The position numbers and the translations under genes were made by a program. Shown piece after piece: positions 23,990-35,029 of a stretch of 64,000 bases of DNA. The notes below the pieces were generated by a model. That model was not told the origin of the DNA and did not search any database. It saw only the letters and a program-made list of their open reading frames with translations. Numbering within the stretch: the first letter of the stretch is position 1; the number at the start of each line of letters is the position of its first letter. Where the stretch lies: assembly GCA_028583605.1 (NCBI GenBank), contig CM053325.1:39917435-39981434 (forward strand), read 5' to 3'. The stretch is from Dastarcus helophoroides. Taxonomy: Eukaryota; Arthropoda; Insecta; Coleoptera; Bothrideridae.

Positions 23990-24484
23990 CAATTCCAATG
24001 TCTATTAGGCATGGACAATCCCAAACTACTTCAAGCATCTATTGATCTAAGAAATAATTTATTAAACACCCCCAATCGCATACTATATTTACAATTTAAA
24101 AGATCGCCCGTTAACGCTAACTATACATTAGTTTAACCGCAAACGGAGCAAATTATAAAATTAAATATCGAAAATGTAAAAAAAAGGAGATATTATTATT
24201 CCCCATACTATAAATGAACGTTTAGAGATACCAGAATGTATCACTAAAGTAAAAAACCTTCGAGCAATATATAGTATTAAAAATTTATCTGAAAATAAAA
24301 ATTTGGTTAATTTAACAAAGCATGTTAAAGTTAAACAATTCGCTGAATACGAATATGTCAATAGTCCAAACTTGAATTTCACAGAAACGCAAAAAAGCTT
24401 AATTTGATTTTTCAAAAATTTGCATGGAACACATCAACGATAAAAAAAGAGCTATAGGCAAATTAATAAAAGAGTATTCCGATA
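23990..24484 (+). pseudogene. Gypsy B pol, protease-to-RT linker relic
   Basis: It resumes after the BEL element with LLGMDNPKLLQASIDLRNNL, LNTPNRI and later ERLEIPECITKVKNLRAIYS. This is the typical 17.6/297 sequence between protease and RT. KRAIGKLIKEYSDI then ends at the next insertion. The protease active site itself is absent, apparently lost with the BEL insertion. Stops and frameshifts are present. Confidence 0.75.
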
Positions 24485-24486
24485 TA

Positions 24487-25869
24487 CAGAGTGGACCATA
24501 AGTAATGGTTCATAAAACAAGAGTAGATTTCTCTTATAAAAATAACGTGATTTAGCCACATTTAACCTATACCAAAAGTTGATATTAACAGTGATACAGG
24601 GTGTCAAAGTTGAAAAAAAATTGTCAATTTTTCGCATAACTGATGAACACATTTCACTATAAACATAGAATTTTGCCTAGGGGGGTTTCTTAGGTCAAGA
24701 AATTCTAATTTGCTAACAGATTATCAGAAACTCATAGGGGGAGCCACCTGCGCTACCTTGTATTATTCTAAAACATCATATTTTTTTTATACCTTCCTGT
24801 ACATTTATTTTTAATATATATTTTTATTTACCTACATTTTTTTACGAAAAAAAGGTATACTTTCTAAATGTTGATACAAGCAACCGTTTTCAAGATATTT
24901 ACCTTCAAAGTTTGCAGTACGTTTATTTTAAGTTATGTAAATGTGAATTTTTCGCAGTAGGTTTCAAAATAAAATAATTAAACTGACTCTAAAATAGCTT
25001 ATATCAAATATTACTCTACTAACATTATTATTACACATATTTTTTAAATTTCTAAAGCAAATTTAAAAAAAAATACCAAAACAAAATTTATTTTCAAAAA
25101 TAAGTATGTGGGAAATGACCTTTTTCATGTAAAGAGATTGTAAAAAACGAAAAATCTGACTGTCCTTTATTGCAATTTATCTCCAAATATCTGCTTTGAT
25201 CACCCAGACTATTAAAATTTTCTTGTGCGGACTCAGAGAATATATCTGACACCTCTATGTTAAAAAATAAATTACGTCTTAATTTTTTGGATTTTCTTTA
25301 TTGAGATTTTCAAAATTTAGGTAATAATATTATTAGGAAATTAATATTTGACATAAATTAGTTTCAAAGCTGTTTTATGATTACTCTTTTTTCATGCCTA
25401 CTTCAAAAATGTAATACCTTAGTAATTTAAAATCAAGGCAGGTCAAGCTTTAAAGGCAAATATCTTGGAAACGGTTGTACTATCAACTTTAAGAAAGTAC
25501 ACCTTTTTTACGTAAAAAATATGGGGAAATAAAATAGCCCATTTAAAATTAATATACGTAGGTACACAAAAAAGTTATGATGATTTAGAATTATGCAGGA
25601 TTGCATAGGTAGCGCCCCCTATCAGCTCTTAGTAATATGTTAGCAAATTAAAGTTTGTAGACTTAAGAAACCTTCTTGTGCCAAATTTCGTGGCTATAAT
25701 ATAATTCATTTCATAATTATAAGAAAAAATCGAAATTTTTTTTCAACTTTGACACCCTGTATCTCTGTTAATATCAACTTTTGGTAAAAGGTAAATGTAG
25801 CTAAATCACATTATTTTTATTTAAAAAATCCTCCAGTGCTCTGTATACCATTACCTATGGTCCACACTG
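24487..25869. mobile_element. Tc1/mariner deletion derivative with ~430-bp inverted repeats
   Basis: The ends CAGAGTGGACCATAAGTAAT (left) and, inverted on the right, CAGTGTGGACCATAGGTAAT are flanked by TA on both sides (24485-24486 and 25870-25871). The inverted arms extend about 430 bp each (24487-24920 and 25440-25869). The interior holds a short relic of transposase 5' sequence (TCTCCAAATATCTGC at about 25181, TTAAAATTTTCTTG at about 25214) matching the complete element at 47971-49976. Excising it restores gypsy B around EYSDI. Confidence 0.9.
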
Positions 25870-25871
25870 TA

Positions 25872-26780
25872 TTTTATTTGGATGAAAATAGATAAACATT
25901 TACAAAGTAAAACACGTCATTAAAACTAAAGACGATTTACCGGTTTATACGAAATCATATAGGTACCCGGAAATTCACAAAAAAAAGTTAAAGGGCAGAT
26001 TTAAATAATGTTAAATCAAAAAATTATTGGGCCATTACATTTTCCATGGTCTTCCCCTATTTGGATAGTACCAAAAAAATTAGACGCCTCTGGCAAACGT
26101 AAATTGCGAGTAGTCATAGATTACCGCAAACCAAATGAAAAAACTATTGATGACAAGTACCCTTTGCCAAATACCACAGACTTATTGGGTAAACTAGGAA
26201 AATCCCAATATTTTTCAAGACTAGACCTTGCTTTAGGATTTCATCAGGTAGAAATGGCTGAAGATGATATTCAAAAAGCCGCGCTTAATACAGAAAATGG
26301 TCATTATGAATTTCTCAGAATGCCATTTGGTTTAAGCAATGCCCCCGTTACTTTTCAGAGAACAACGGATAATATCTTGCGAGGTATCCAAAACAAAAAA
26401 TGTTTAGTTTATTTAGACGATATCATAATTTTTAGCACCAACTCGGAAGAACATATTATTAGATTAAAGAAGGTTTTCGAAAGACTGGGAAATTTTAATT
26501 TTAAATTCCAATGGGACAAATCTGAATTTAAAAAAAAAGTTTCTTATCTAGGTCATATTATAATCCCTGAAGATGTTAAATTAAATCTAGACAAAATAAA
26601 AATTATCCAATTCCTAAGACAACAGATCAAATTAAAGAATTTTTAGGATTATTGAGCTATTATAGAAAATTCATCAAAGATTTAGCGGATATCACAATAC
26701 CACTAACTAAATGCTTAAAAAAGGCAGTTATTGATTTTAAAAACCCTTAATACAAACAATGTTTCGAATTTTGCAAAGGT
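25872..26780 (+). pseudogene. Gypsy B reverse transcriptase
   Basis: The frame 26008-26646 is open for 212 codons: PLHFPWSSPIWIVPKK, LRVVIDYRKPNEKT, FSRLDLALGFHQVEMAEDDI, FGLSNAPVTFQRTTDNIL, and the catalytic [27 protein letters not shown] marks the end of the palm. This is a 17.6/297-type Ty3/gypsy RT with the YxDD box intact. Upstream, a frame change separates it from KLKGQI; downstream a frameshift at about 26640 leads into [18 protein letters not shown] (RT thumb). Confidence 0.9.
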
Positions 26781-27332
26781 TTGTTAGTTAATGACCAGTT
26801 ATTACAATATCCAAATTTTTCTAAACTCTTTAACCTGACAACAGACGCTAGTAGCTTTGCAATTGCAGTAGTACTTTCTAAAGGTAAAAAAGGTGCTGAT
26901 CTTCTCCTACCTTATGCTAGTAGAACACTTAGCGATTCAGAAACAAATTACTCAACAATAGAAAAAGAGTTACTTACTATTTTATGGACTACTAAATATT
27001 CCAAACCATATCTTTTCGGACGTAAATTTAAAATTAAAACCGATCATAAACCATTAAAATGGTTATTCTCTTTAAAAGAACCCAATTCTATATTAGTCAG
27101 ATGGAAACTAAAACTTGAAGAGTGTGATTTAGGGATAATTTATAAAAAGGGAATTTTAAATAAAAATGCAGACGCTTTATCTAGAATCAAATTAAATGCC
27201 ACTGAACATGAACCATTTGATTTATTTATGGAAGAATTCAATAAGGAATTAGAGGATAGAATCAAGACAGAATCAATGATAGTTGAACCAGAACGATCAC
27301 CGATTGTAATAAATGATATTGATGACAATTAA
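26781..27332 (+). pseudogene. Gypsy B RNase H domain
   Basis: An open segment with LTTDASSFAIAVVLSKGKKG (first catalytic Asp), YSTIEKELLTILW (Glu), KIKTDHKPLKWLF (Asp) and ILNKNADALSRI at the end. All usual RNase H residues of a Ty3/gypsy pol are present. It belongs to the same pol as the RT just upstream but is in another frame after a frameshift. Confidence 0.88.
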
Positions 27333-27509
27333 ACTGTCTATTTAAACATTGAAAATCCTGTTATTAATATCCCTGAATCAGAACAATTAGTTAACTATGG
27401 CAACAATCAAATAATTATTTCAGAAGTAAATTTCGCACCATCAAAACCTTCAGTTATCAATTTATTTAATTCTGAACAACTCATTTAGTACAATTCTTAA
27501 AAAATAAGA

Positions 27510-28670
27510 GAAATAATTATTTTCATAAATAATTTATTGTACCAGAAGTTAAATATCACATTTATTTTAAAATCTCATGATATGAAAATTTAATATTGTT
27601 TTACAGAGATATTTTAAAAATTCTTAAGTTGACATGATTAAATGTAATAAAAAATTAGTAGACGTTTATACGGATGATGAAATTAAGGAAGTAATCACAA
27701 ACTATCACGAGGGTAAAACTCACCATCGAGGTATTGATGAAACAGAATCAAGAATAAAATCTTTATATTATTGGGCAAGCTTAAGGAAAGTCATCCAAAA
27801 CTTTATAACCAATTGTGAAATCTGTCAAATCACAAAATATGATAGACACCCCCTTAAACTAAAACTTAATATAAAACCAACTGCTGTAAAACAAATTATA
27901 AACCAAATTATAAACATCGATAGCATTACTTTAGATGTAAAATTTCTGACCCTAATTGATTCTTTCTCAAAATATGCTCAAGCTTATAAATTAAATTCTT
28001 AACAAGCTATTGAAGTACAGATAAATCAATTTACTATTTTTTTTACCATTATATACCCAAACAAATTGTCTCAGATAATGGATTAGATTTAAAAATAGTA
28101 TAATTAGAGAATTACTGAAATTCTATAAAATTCAAATACACTTTATAAGCTCACATCATCCAGAATATAACGTTATGACTAAACGATTTCATTTAACTTC
28201 AATAGAAAATGCTAGAATGTTAAACAATCAGGCGAAATTTAATGATAAATTTATCAATAATAAAGTTAGACACTCAGTTTTAACATATAATAATACTACT
28301 CACTCGGTAAATAATTTAAACTCTTTGAAATCATAAATGTTCATTTAGAAACAAATTCTCCGTTTGAAGTCGAAATTCAAAAACAATTAGTAAACAATTA
28401 GGTCACAAATCATAAAGAAAAATTAAACATTTTATACGAAAAATTAAATAAAGACCTTCAGGAAAAGAGAGAAAAAGTTAATTATAAATTTAGCGAAAAA
28501 TGCGAAGAACTACCTCAAATACCTGAACAAGTTTACGTCAAAAATAAACAAAAATACCAGAAAACCAAAAACAAATACAAAAAGGAACATATTAAATCAA
28601 GCAACCCTCATAATAAAAACCGCTAAAATCACACAACAACATCTTAGTACAGTAGAAAAGATTCACTTAT
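27510..28670 (+). pseudogene. Gypsy B integrase relic
   Basis: The zinc-binding domain reads YHEGKTHHRGIDETESRI and NFITNCEICQITKYDRHP (27700-27855), an HHCC arrangement. The catalytic core starts with LTLIDSFSKYAQAYKLNS, where the Asp is in the usual place, then decays with many stops to about 28300. A Lys/Asn-rich C-terminal region continues to about 28670. No 3' LTR of gypsy B follows, because the gypsy A LTR begins directly at 28671. Confidence 0.8.
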
Positions 28671-28975
28671 TGTAACGGGATGTAATTATAGAATTTAGAA
28701 TGTAAGGAGATGTTCTAGAAAAAATTGATAATGGAAAGCGGCCGCAATAATGAAGCAAACGATAAGCGTTTCAGAAATTTTGGCAAGCGATACGTCTTAT
28801 CTGCTGAAAACTTCTATCCGAAGGAGACCTATACAAGGCGGTCGGCTTTCCCTCGGAGTTGGTGAGTTAGTCAGTGTAATTAGTCAAGTTAGTTAGAAGT
28901 CAGTGAATAAGTTTAGAAATAAAGTGGTACAATTCACCAGGTGTTAATAATCATTTGAACCGATAACGGGCAACA
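28671..28975 (+). repeat. Gypsy A 5' LTR (plus-strand copy)
   Basis: It begins TGTAACGGGATGTAATTATA and ends ACGGGCAACA. It shares the word TAATGGAAAGCGGCCGC and its ends with the LTR at 12333-12676. An AATAAA word lies at about 28918, consistent with a polyadenylation signal. It is followed at 28978 by TGGTGTCAGAAGCG, a likely tRNA primer-binding site. Confidence 0.88.
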
Positions 28976-30450
28976 ACTGGTGTCAGAAGCGAAATTATTT
29001 GTGGATTGTGCTTTATTAATTAGAGAAATTTGTGCTGTTAAATAGTTTATACGGGGTGCGTCAAGAAAAAAAATCTTGAACATTTTAAAACGCTTTATGG
29101 AATCGAGATTAAATTCGGCCAAAATGAAACAAAAATTGCAAGCGTTATTAGCAACGTTTTAAAGACAAAGAAAAAGAAAAGGAGAAGGAACGAAGACGAC
29201 AAGATAAAAAACAGGAAAAAGAACATAAGGAGGAACGAAGACGACAAGAAAAAGAAAAAGAAGAAGAACAGAGAAGGAATGCAGACAAACAAAAATTGCA
29301 TAGCCTATTAGCAAATATAACTAAAAGAATGAAAGTAGACGTTGCAAAAATGAGAGAAGAATTGCAAAAAGAGATTGGTGAAGTCAAAGGAGAAATTGCG
29401 GAAATAAAAGAAGAGATAAGCAAAGTCAGGGAAGAAATTGGAAAGGTAAAAGAAGAATTTAATAAAAAGCTTCTTAATTTGGACAAATAACACAAAAAAA
29501 GATCAGCAACATCAAAAAGACCAAGAAGAGGTTTTTAAGTAGACAATTCATACAACATAAATCCGAAAGTATACCTGTTATTTTTTTCCAAGAACTGAAA
29601 CCTCCTACATTTGATGGACATACATATTTCTAGGCCTACAGAATACATTTCGAAGCTGCTGCTAGGGTAAATAAGTGGACGGAAAACAAAAAAGCGACCT
29701 CATTGGTAGTATCTCTGCGCGAAAAAGCTCTGGACCTACTTTTAGCTCTATCTGATTATGAACTAACTAATTGTGAAGATTTAGTTAGGGCTTTAGAGCT
29801 GAAATTTGAAGACCTTTATCTGCCGCAAGTTGCCCAGTCGCAACTACTAGTAAGGAAGCAGGAAAGTTATAAAACGCTGCAAGAATTTAAGGCTGACGTA
29901 AAAAATAACTGGTTTACGTCGCCTACGCAACAGCACCAACTGACTTTCTAAAACTTTACACAGCTAGAATTTTTATAAAAGAAATGAGAGATCCAGAAGT
30001 CCAGAGAGTGATGCGCTTGTCAAACTTCCCAACATCGAGAAAAGCACTGTTAAGAGCTTTATAGATTAAAGCTGCTTATAAGGCTTTAGAGCCAGAAGCG
30101 TCACGGAAAATAAGGCCAACATCGAAGAGACCACGAATGATCCTGATCTTGCACATCATAAGTGCCAACATAAAGGAAATAAAAGCGACCATGAACGCTA
30201 GCACAAAGGAAGTGTACGCGAGCATCAAAGAACTGCTGGGAGCTCTTAAAGGTAGATCCCACAAAAGAAGCACAACATTTTGCAGCTGTGGCAAGCCGGG
30301 GTACGTCAAGAACGACTGCAAGTCAACCCCTAAGAAGTCGACAAGCACCACAGTAGAAAAACCGCAAGGCAAGAAGAAAAAATCTCTGGATAATGTCAAG
30401 AAACAAGACCCTAAAACTTCTCTTATCAAACGGATAAAAAGGACCAAAAA
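28976..30450 (+). pseudogene. Gypsy A gag relic
   Basis: After the primer-binding site, a Lys/Glu/Arg-rich coiled coil (about 29165-29490: EERRRQEKEKEEEQRR, MREELQKEIGEVKGEIAEIK) is followed by the capsid-like part. That part has LKPPTFDGHTYF (about 29597), FEAAARVNKW and EKALDLLLALSDYE (29706-29950). A CCHC-like knuckle (CSCGKPGYVKNDC, 30280-30318) comes last. Frameshifts and stops separate these pieces. The minus-strand copy keeps the same knuckle at about 14450. Confidence 0.8.
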
Positions 30451-30453
30451 AAA

Positions 30454-32510
30454 TTGATTGTGAAAGCCAGCATGAATGGAAAAAATGCACAGACAACAAA
30501 AAACACAGAAGCTAAGGTTCCTGTTGCACGTAATATACAAGCAATCCGTGACTGGCCTAGAGCCAAAGATAAACAGGAGTTGAGAAAGTTCCTGGGGTTA
30601 TGCACCTCTTACAAAAGATCTGTAAAAGGTTTTGCCAACATCACTGCGCCATTACACTGACTAAGGAAAGAAAGAACGCCTTATATCTGGACTTTCGATT
30701 GTGATACCGTCTTCCGGAAACTGAAGTCTGCCTTGTGCACAAGCCCTATCTTAGCTTATGCTGAGCAGAATGAGAAGTTCGTGTTGGACACTGATGTCGG
30801 GCTGTGCTGTCCCAAGTTCAAGGCGATAAAGAAAGAGTTATTGAATATTACAGCAAGATCTTGATGAAGTCGAAGAAGAACTAGTGCATTAGCAGGAAGG
30901 AACTTCTTGCGATAGGGAAGGCCGTGAAACACTTCCACCAGTAATTGTATAAGCAAGAATTCCTCGTCAAAACAGATCATTCGGCGCTTTGCTCCGAATA
31001 AAGAATGCAGAGGGACAGACGGCTAAATGGTTGAAAACGCTCCAATGGTATCACTTGAAGGTGCATTATCGACCAGGACGACAGCACGCTTTGTGCCGAA
31101 GACCTTGTGGGAATTTAAAACACTGCACACAAGTTGAGGGCCATAAGGACATGCTGGATATAACGGTCATGTCTGTCCAGCTAGAAGATGGGTAGACTCT
31201 TAAAGTCTTTTCGGGCTTCTGAGGCTACAGAAAAGCGACGTTGATATCGGACCCGTATTGGAATAGAAAGAAGCTGCAGATAAACGGGAATGACAAGAAT
31301 TTTCCGACAGAAGTCTAGCTCTAAAGAATTTGTAAGCTCAATGCAAACCCTACAGGTAGAGGACTGGGTGCTGAAGACGACATGAAAAAGGGCAGATAAA
31401 AAGCGCGTCTACTTGAAGTTTGTGGTGCCTCAGAAAAAATTTTATCAGGTTTTGTGGGAGGTGCACAATGGGACTTCTGGTGGACACCTAGGGATGAACA
31501 ATACTTTGGAGAAGATTCGGAAACGGTTCTATTGGGTTAACAGCACGGAGGACTTTAGGCGGTGGTGTTGAAAATGTGTCACCTGCGCTGCATTCAAGGG
31601 TCCTTGAACAAGAACCAAAGGGGCCCTGAAGCAGTATAGTGTGACAGCTTGATTTGAAAAAATTGCAATCGATGTGGCAGGACAATTCTTAGCATCAGGG
31701 GATAGAAACCAATACATCCTGGTGGCCATGGATTATTTCAGTAAATGGCCTAAAGCTTGCGCCATCTCAAACTAGGAAGCTACCACAGTCGCAAGGGTTC
31801 TTGTAAATAATTTCATCTGTCGATTTAATGTTCCCTTGGAACTACACTAGGACCAAGGAATTTTGAATCGAAGCTTTTCCAAGAGGTGTGCCGTCTTCTT
31901 GGAATAAAGAAAACTCGAACGAGACCTCTTCATCCCACAGTCCGACGGAATGGTGAAACGATTTAACGGAACCTTGGAGGAACATCTTTCTAAGTTCATT
32001 TCCAAGCATCAGACAGACTGAAACCGACAACTGCTACTGTTTCTAATGGCCTATCGCGCGACAACTCATGAAACCACGGGTCGGGCTCGGGCAAAAGTAA
32101 TCTTCGAGAGAAAGCTGCAGCTTCCGTGTGACTTCGTCTTTGGATCACCAAGGGAGACTACCAGGGAGCCGATGGGTTTCGTAGACGGCTTAAGGAAAGC
32201 GATATTGGAGACGCATGCCCTGGTGCGGACGAAGATCAACTTGGCGACGGACAGGATAAAGTCCAGTTATAAGGTGAATGATACCCATGGTGGTTTCAGT
32301 AAGGGCAAATTGGGGTGATTATACAACCCTCAACGGAGGAAAAGGGTTTTTTCGAAGTTTTTGTCATTTTGGGAAAAGCTGTACAAAGTGCTGAAGAGGT
32401 TCAACGACTTGGTGTACAGGATCCAGCGTAGCCCCAGGTCCAAGATAAAAATGGTACACCTTAACAGACTGTGCAAATATAGTGGCAAAGGAACTGATTA
32501 GAACTGATTG
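30454..32510 (+). pseudogene. Gypsy A pol relic lacking the RT core
   Basis: LIVKASMNGK (start of protease) is joined within about 25 codons to IRDWPRAKDKQELRKFLGLC, which is the thumb after RT. Hence the protease active site and the whole RT palm are missing. An RNase H relic follows (VLDTDVG-like at about 30784, VHYRPGRQHALCRRPCGNL at 31057-31120). The integrase runs about 31440-32330: WGVHNG-like N-terminus, KIAIDVAGQFLASGDRNQYI, MDYFSKWPKA, a lost SDQG context, PQSDGMVKRFNGTLEEHL (Glu of VERF changed to Lys), and MAYRATTHETTGRARAKVIF. A tail to about 32510 ends at the polypurine tract (AAGGGGGAGGCAG). Confidence 0.85.
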
Positions 32511-32537
32511 GGACAATCAGTCTTAAGGGGGAGGCAG

Positions 32538-32562
32538 TGTAACGAAACTAAATTATAGAATT
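32538..32562 (+). repeat. Gypsy A 3' LTR stub at a chimeric junction
   Basis: TGTAACGAAACTAAATTATA resembles the start of the 5' LTR and sits directly after the polypurine tract. After about 25 bp the sequence turns into Polinton coding sequence. The two share a few bases (TTAAT/AATT) at the join. Confidence 0.75.
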
Positions 32563-32773
32563 AATCAAATGAGCACCAATTATAATGTACTGCATGGTAA
32601 TGTGGACACATTGCAAGAGAAATACAATAAAATTATTTCGGACATAAATGAAAATTCTCCTAGTGATATTATCGATCAAAGATTAGATGCATATAAAGAA
32701 AAATTAATTGGAGATGTCATGAAAATGTTACATATTAAATAGCTGTATCTGACCTTATAAGCAATAGTTTAAG

Positions 32774-33190
32774 ATGAATAAGCAGCAAGTCGTGAAGGAA
32801 CTGCACAAATCTATAAGAAAAAAATTTCCTAGGAGAAAAACGGTTATTAAAGGTTTAGGTGATTTATGGCAAATCGATTTAGCTGAATTGATGGATTATG
32901 CTAAGCAAAATAAAGGATACAAATATATTCTTGTTGTAATTGATTGTTTTTCCAAGTTCGTTTGGACTCAAGCGATTAAAAGTAAATCAGGTGATGAAGT
33001 TAGTAAGGCAATGGATTAAATATTTAGACAAAATGGAAATCGAGGTCCGAAAATTCTACAAAGTGACCAAGGAAAAGAATTTTACAATACGTACTTTAAT
33101 AAACTGATGAAAAAGTACTCTATAAATCATTACAGCACATTCAGTCTTAACAAGGCAGCAATAGTTGGAAGAGTTATTAGAACATTAAAG
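32774..33190 (+). pseudogene. Polinton integrase fragment
   Basis: It begins MNKQQVVKELHKSIRKKFPR and matches the integrase at 62602-63114 almost residue for residue (LWQIDLAEL with the first Asp, IDCFSKFVWTQAIKSKSGDE, LQSDQGKEF with the second Asp). A Gln codon has become TAA at 33017-33019. The catalytic Glu of AAIVER is Gly (AAIVGRVIRT, about 33154-33183). The match ends near 33190, so the C-terminal chromo-like domain is gone. Confidence 0.88.
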
Positions 33191-33229
33191 GCGTTCGAGG
33201 CGTTTGAAGAAAACAAAACATTTGCAGAA

Positions 33230-33745
33230 GGCTGCTTGATCGGAATTAATAATTGTTGCGTCCATAGTTATCCATGAAGTTGTCACTTAGATTTTTCGTC
33301 TTGTCGAAGCATGCTACAATGTATTTAACATTATTTGGTATATGAACGTAGAAAATTCCATTCACAATCACTGTCTGGTTTTATTGAAAATACTTGTCGT
33401 TTGGTGATTTCTGTTCTACTAAAAACTTTTAGCATGGCGCTTAATATTTATTTTGTTCAGAAATAAGTCTGTCTATTTTTTTTTGTCCATATTTAATATG
33501 GGCAGGACACACTTTACTTCCAGTTGCAGAATGGATTTTTCGATTTCCGATTGATCCCAGAATAGTGAAAATATACATTTATCTTTACACTTGTGTAAGT
33601 AAGTCGCAAATTATTGTATTACATATAAAACTCCAGTTTCTTCGAACTCTTTAAGAACAGCTGGCGCCCAGTCTCCAGAATATATGCATTGTAAAACACC
33701 CTTCTGTTCCATGTCTAAACAAATTCACGACTGTCTTTTTTTATA
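33230..33745 (-). pseudogene. Possible further Polinton gene fragment
   Basis: On the minus strand short readable pieces appear: SGDWAPAVLKEFEETGVLYV (about 33705-33646), then KRQVFSIKPDSDCEW and VKYIVACFDKTKNL (about 33400-33285). They are separated by stops and frameshifts. Their position between integrase and terminal repeat suggests a gene from another part of a Polinton, but I cannot name it. Confidence 0.3.
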
Positions 33746-33769
33746 TTTATTTTTGTTTATATTTATTGA

Positions 33770-34449
33770 TCCCAGGTAACGTGATTAAATCAAATTTTGA
33801 AAATCGCAAACAGGAAACGACAGGAAACTTTCTTTGTGTATTACCTTGTTGTTGATGCTGACACGTAAGACATATTACTGTCGTTTATTTTCTTTTTTAT
33901 ATCAAACAATCCCAATCAAGATATGACAGGCAAATTTTTAGTTGTTAACTTATACGAGTCACGTCTATAAATAACTATGTTTAGGTTCATTAGCTTTGTA
34001 CGTTTTATTTCAGTTTATTTTCCCTAACCTTGAAAGTATCCTACTACCTTAGAGTTCTACGACTCCTTATTCTAGGAACCTTGAAATTCTTTGACTTGGG
34101 CTATCATATTATATTGAAAGTATTGTATGCCTTAAAGTTCTATGACTTCTTATTCTAAGAACGCTTTGGCTATCATATTAGGTAATATGATAAGGTTAAA
34201 AGTATCTTGTTGCTTTAAAGCTCTTTGACCTGGGCTATCATATTTCATTGAAAGTATCATATTGCCTTAAATTTCTATGACTTCTTTTTTTAAGAAGGCT
34301 TTGGCTATCATATTACCTTAAAAGTATCTTGTTTCCTTAAGGTTCTATGAATTTGTCTTAGAAATATCATATTACCTGGAGTCCATTGCGCATGCGTCGG
34401 AATTTGAATTTCCCGCCCTTTCGTGGTCCATAACCGGCATTGGTACACT
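33770..34449. repeat. Polinton terminal repeat with reiterated motif
   Basis: It contains AGTCACGTCTATAAATAACT, then several copies of ACCTTGAAAGTATC..., TTAAAGTTCTATGACTTCTT and GGCTATCATATTA between about 34025 and 34370. It ends GGTACACT at 34449. The same words in the same order occur at 1-240, 56620-57010 and, inverted, 59820-60260. Confidence 0.8.
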
Positions 34450-34604
34450 ACTTGGACAGTTTCAGGGTTATGCTTATGGGTATTTGTTTTTAGATTAGAA
34501 AATTGTCGAGTTTTTAACTAACAACATTTTTGAAACTGACTAAACTGCAAATAAGCCATGTTTTATAAAATAAAATTATGAAAGTAGTTCAAATATAAAA
34601 ACAT

Positions 34605-34940
34605 AATTGGGGTGTTCTATTTAAAAAACAAAAATTGATTTAGATTTTGAAAAACTAAACACCCTGTATATAGCAAGATTATATGAAATTAAAATTTAAA
34701 CAATATAAACTTTTATGTCTAACGTTTCTATTATTTACGAAAAATCAAGATCATATTAACGATATATAACTATCAATATTTCGAAAACCATTAAATTTAG
34801 ATATAGGTAAGCTATGTAAAATATATGGGGAATTTTCAGAACAATTTAAAAGTAAAAGAAAGAATAATTAGGGTGTTTTATTTAAAAAACCAAAGTTGAC
34901 TTGGATTCTCAAAAACGTAACACCGTCTATGTCGCAAACC
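34605..34940. repeat. Two direct repeats about 260 bp apart
   Basis: GGGGTGTTCTATTTAAAAAA with AACACCCTGTATATAGCA (34610-34676) and AGGGTGTTTTATTTAAAAAA with AACACCGTCTATGTCGCA (34871-34937) are diverged direct copies of about 67 bp. They probably belong to an old repeat that I cannot classify. Confidence 0.55.
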
Positions 34941-35029
34941 TATTTCAAATAAAAATTTAGGAGGGGTGTAGAAACTTTTGAATTAAACACTTTTTGTATC
35001 TATCATATTTTAAAAGATAAATGAGGGGC

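Larger units (their letters stand above)
32561..34449. mobile_element. Decayed Polinton end (terminus at 34449)
   Basis: From left to right it holds the end of the coiled-coil gene (32563-32740, matching 63146-63349 inverted), an integrase fragment (32774-33190), an unplaced piece (33230-33740) and the terminal repeat (about 33770-34449). Compared with the element at 59735-64000, genes C, B and A are missing between integrase and terminus, so a large internal change has occurred. The orientation is opposite to that of the right-hand Polinton. Confidence 0.8.

Noticed and set aside
29095..29495. Minus-strand Phe/Ser/Leu-rich frames
   Set aside because: They are the complement of the Lys/Glu-rich coiled-coil segment of gypsy A gag on the plus strand.
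30076..30540. 154-codon minus-strand frame
   Set aside because: It is antisense to the gypsy A gag zinc-knuckle region, which explains the open reading.
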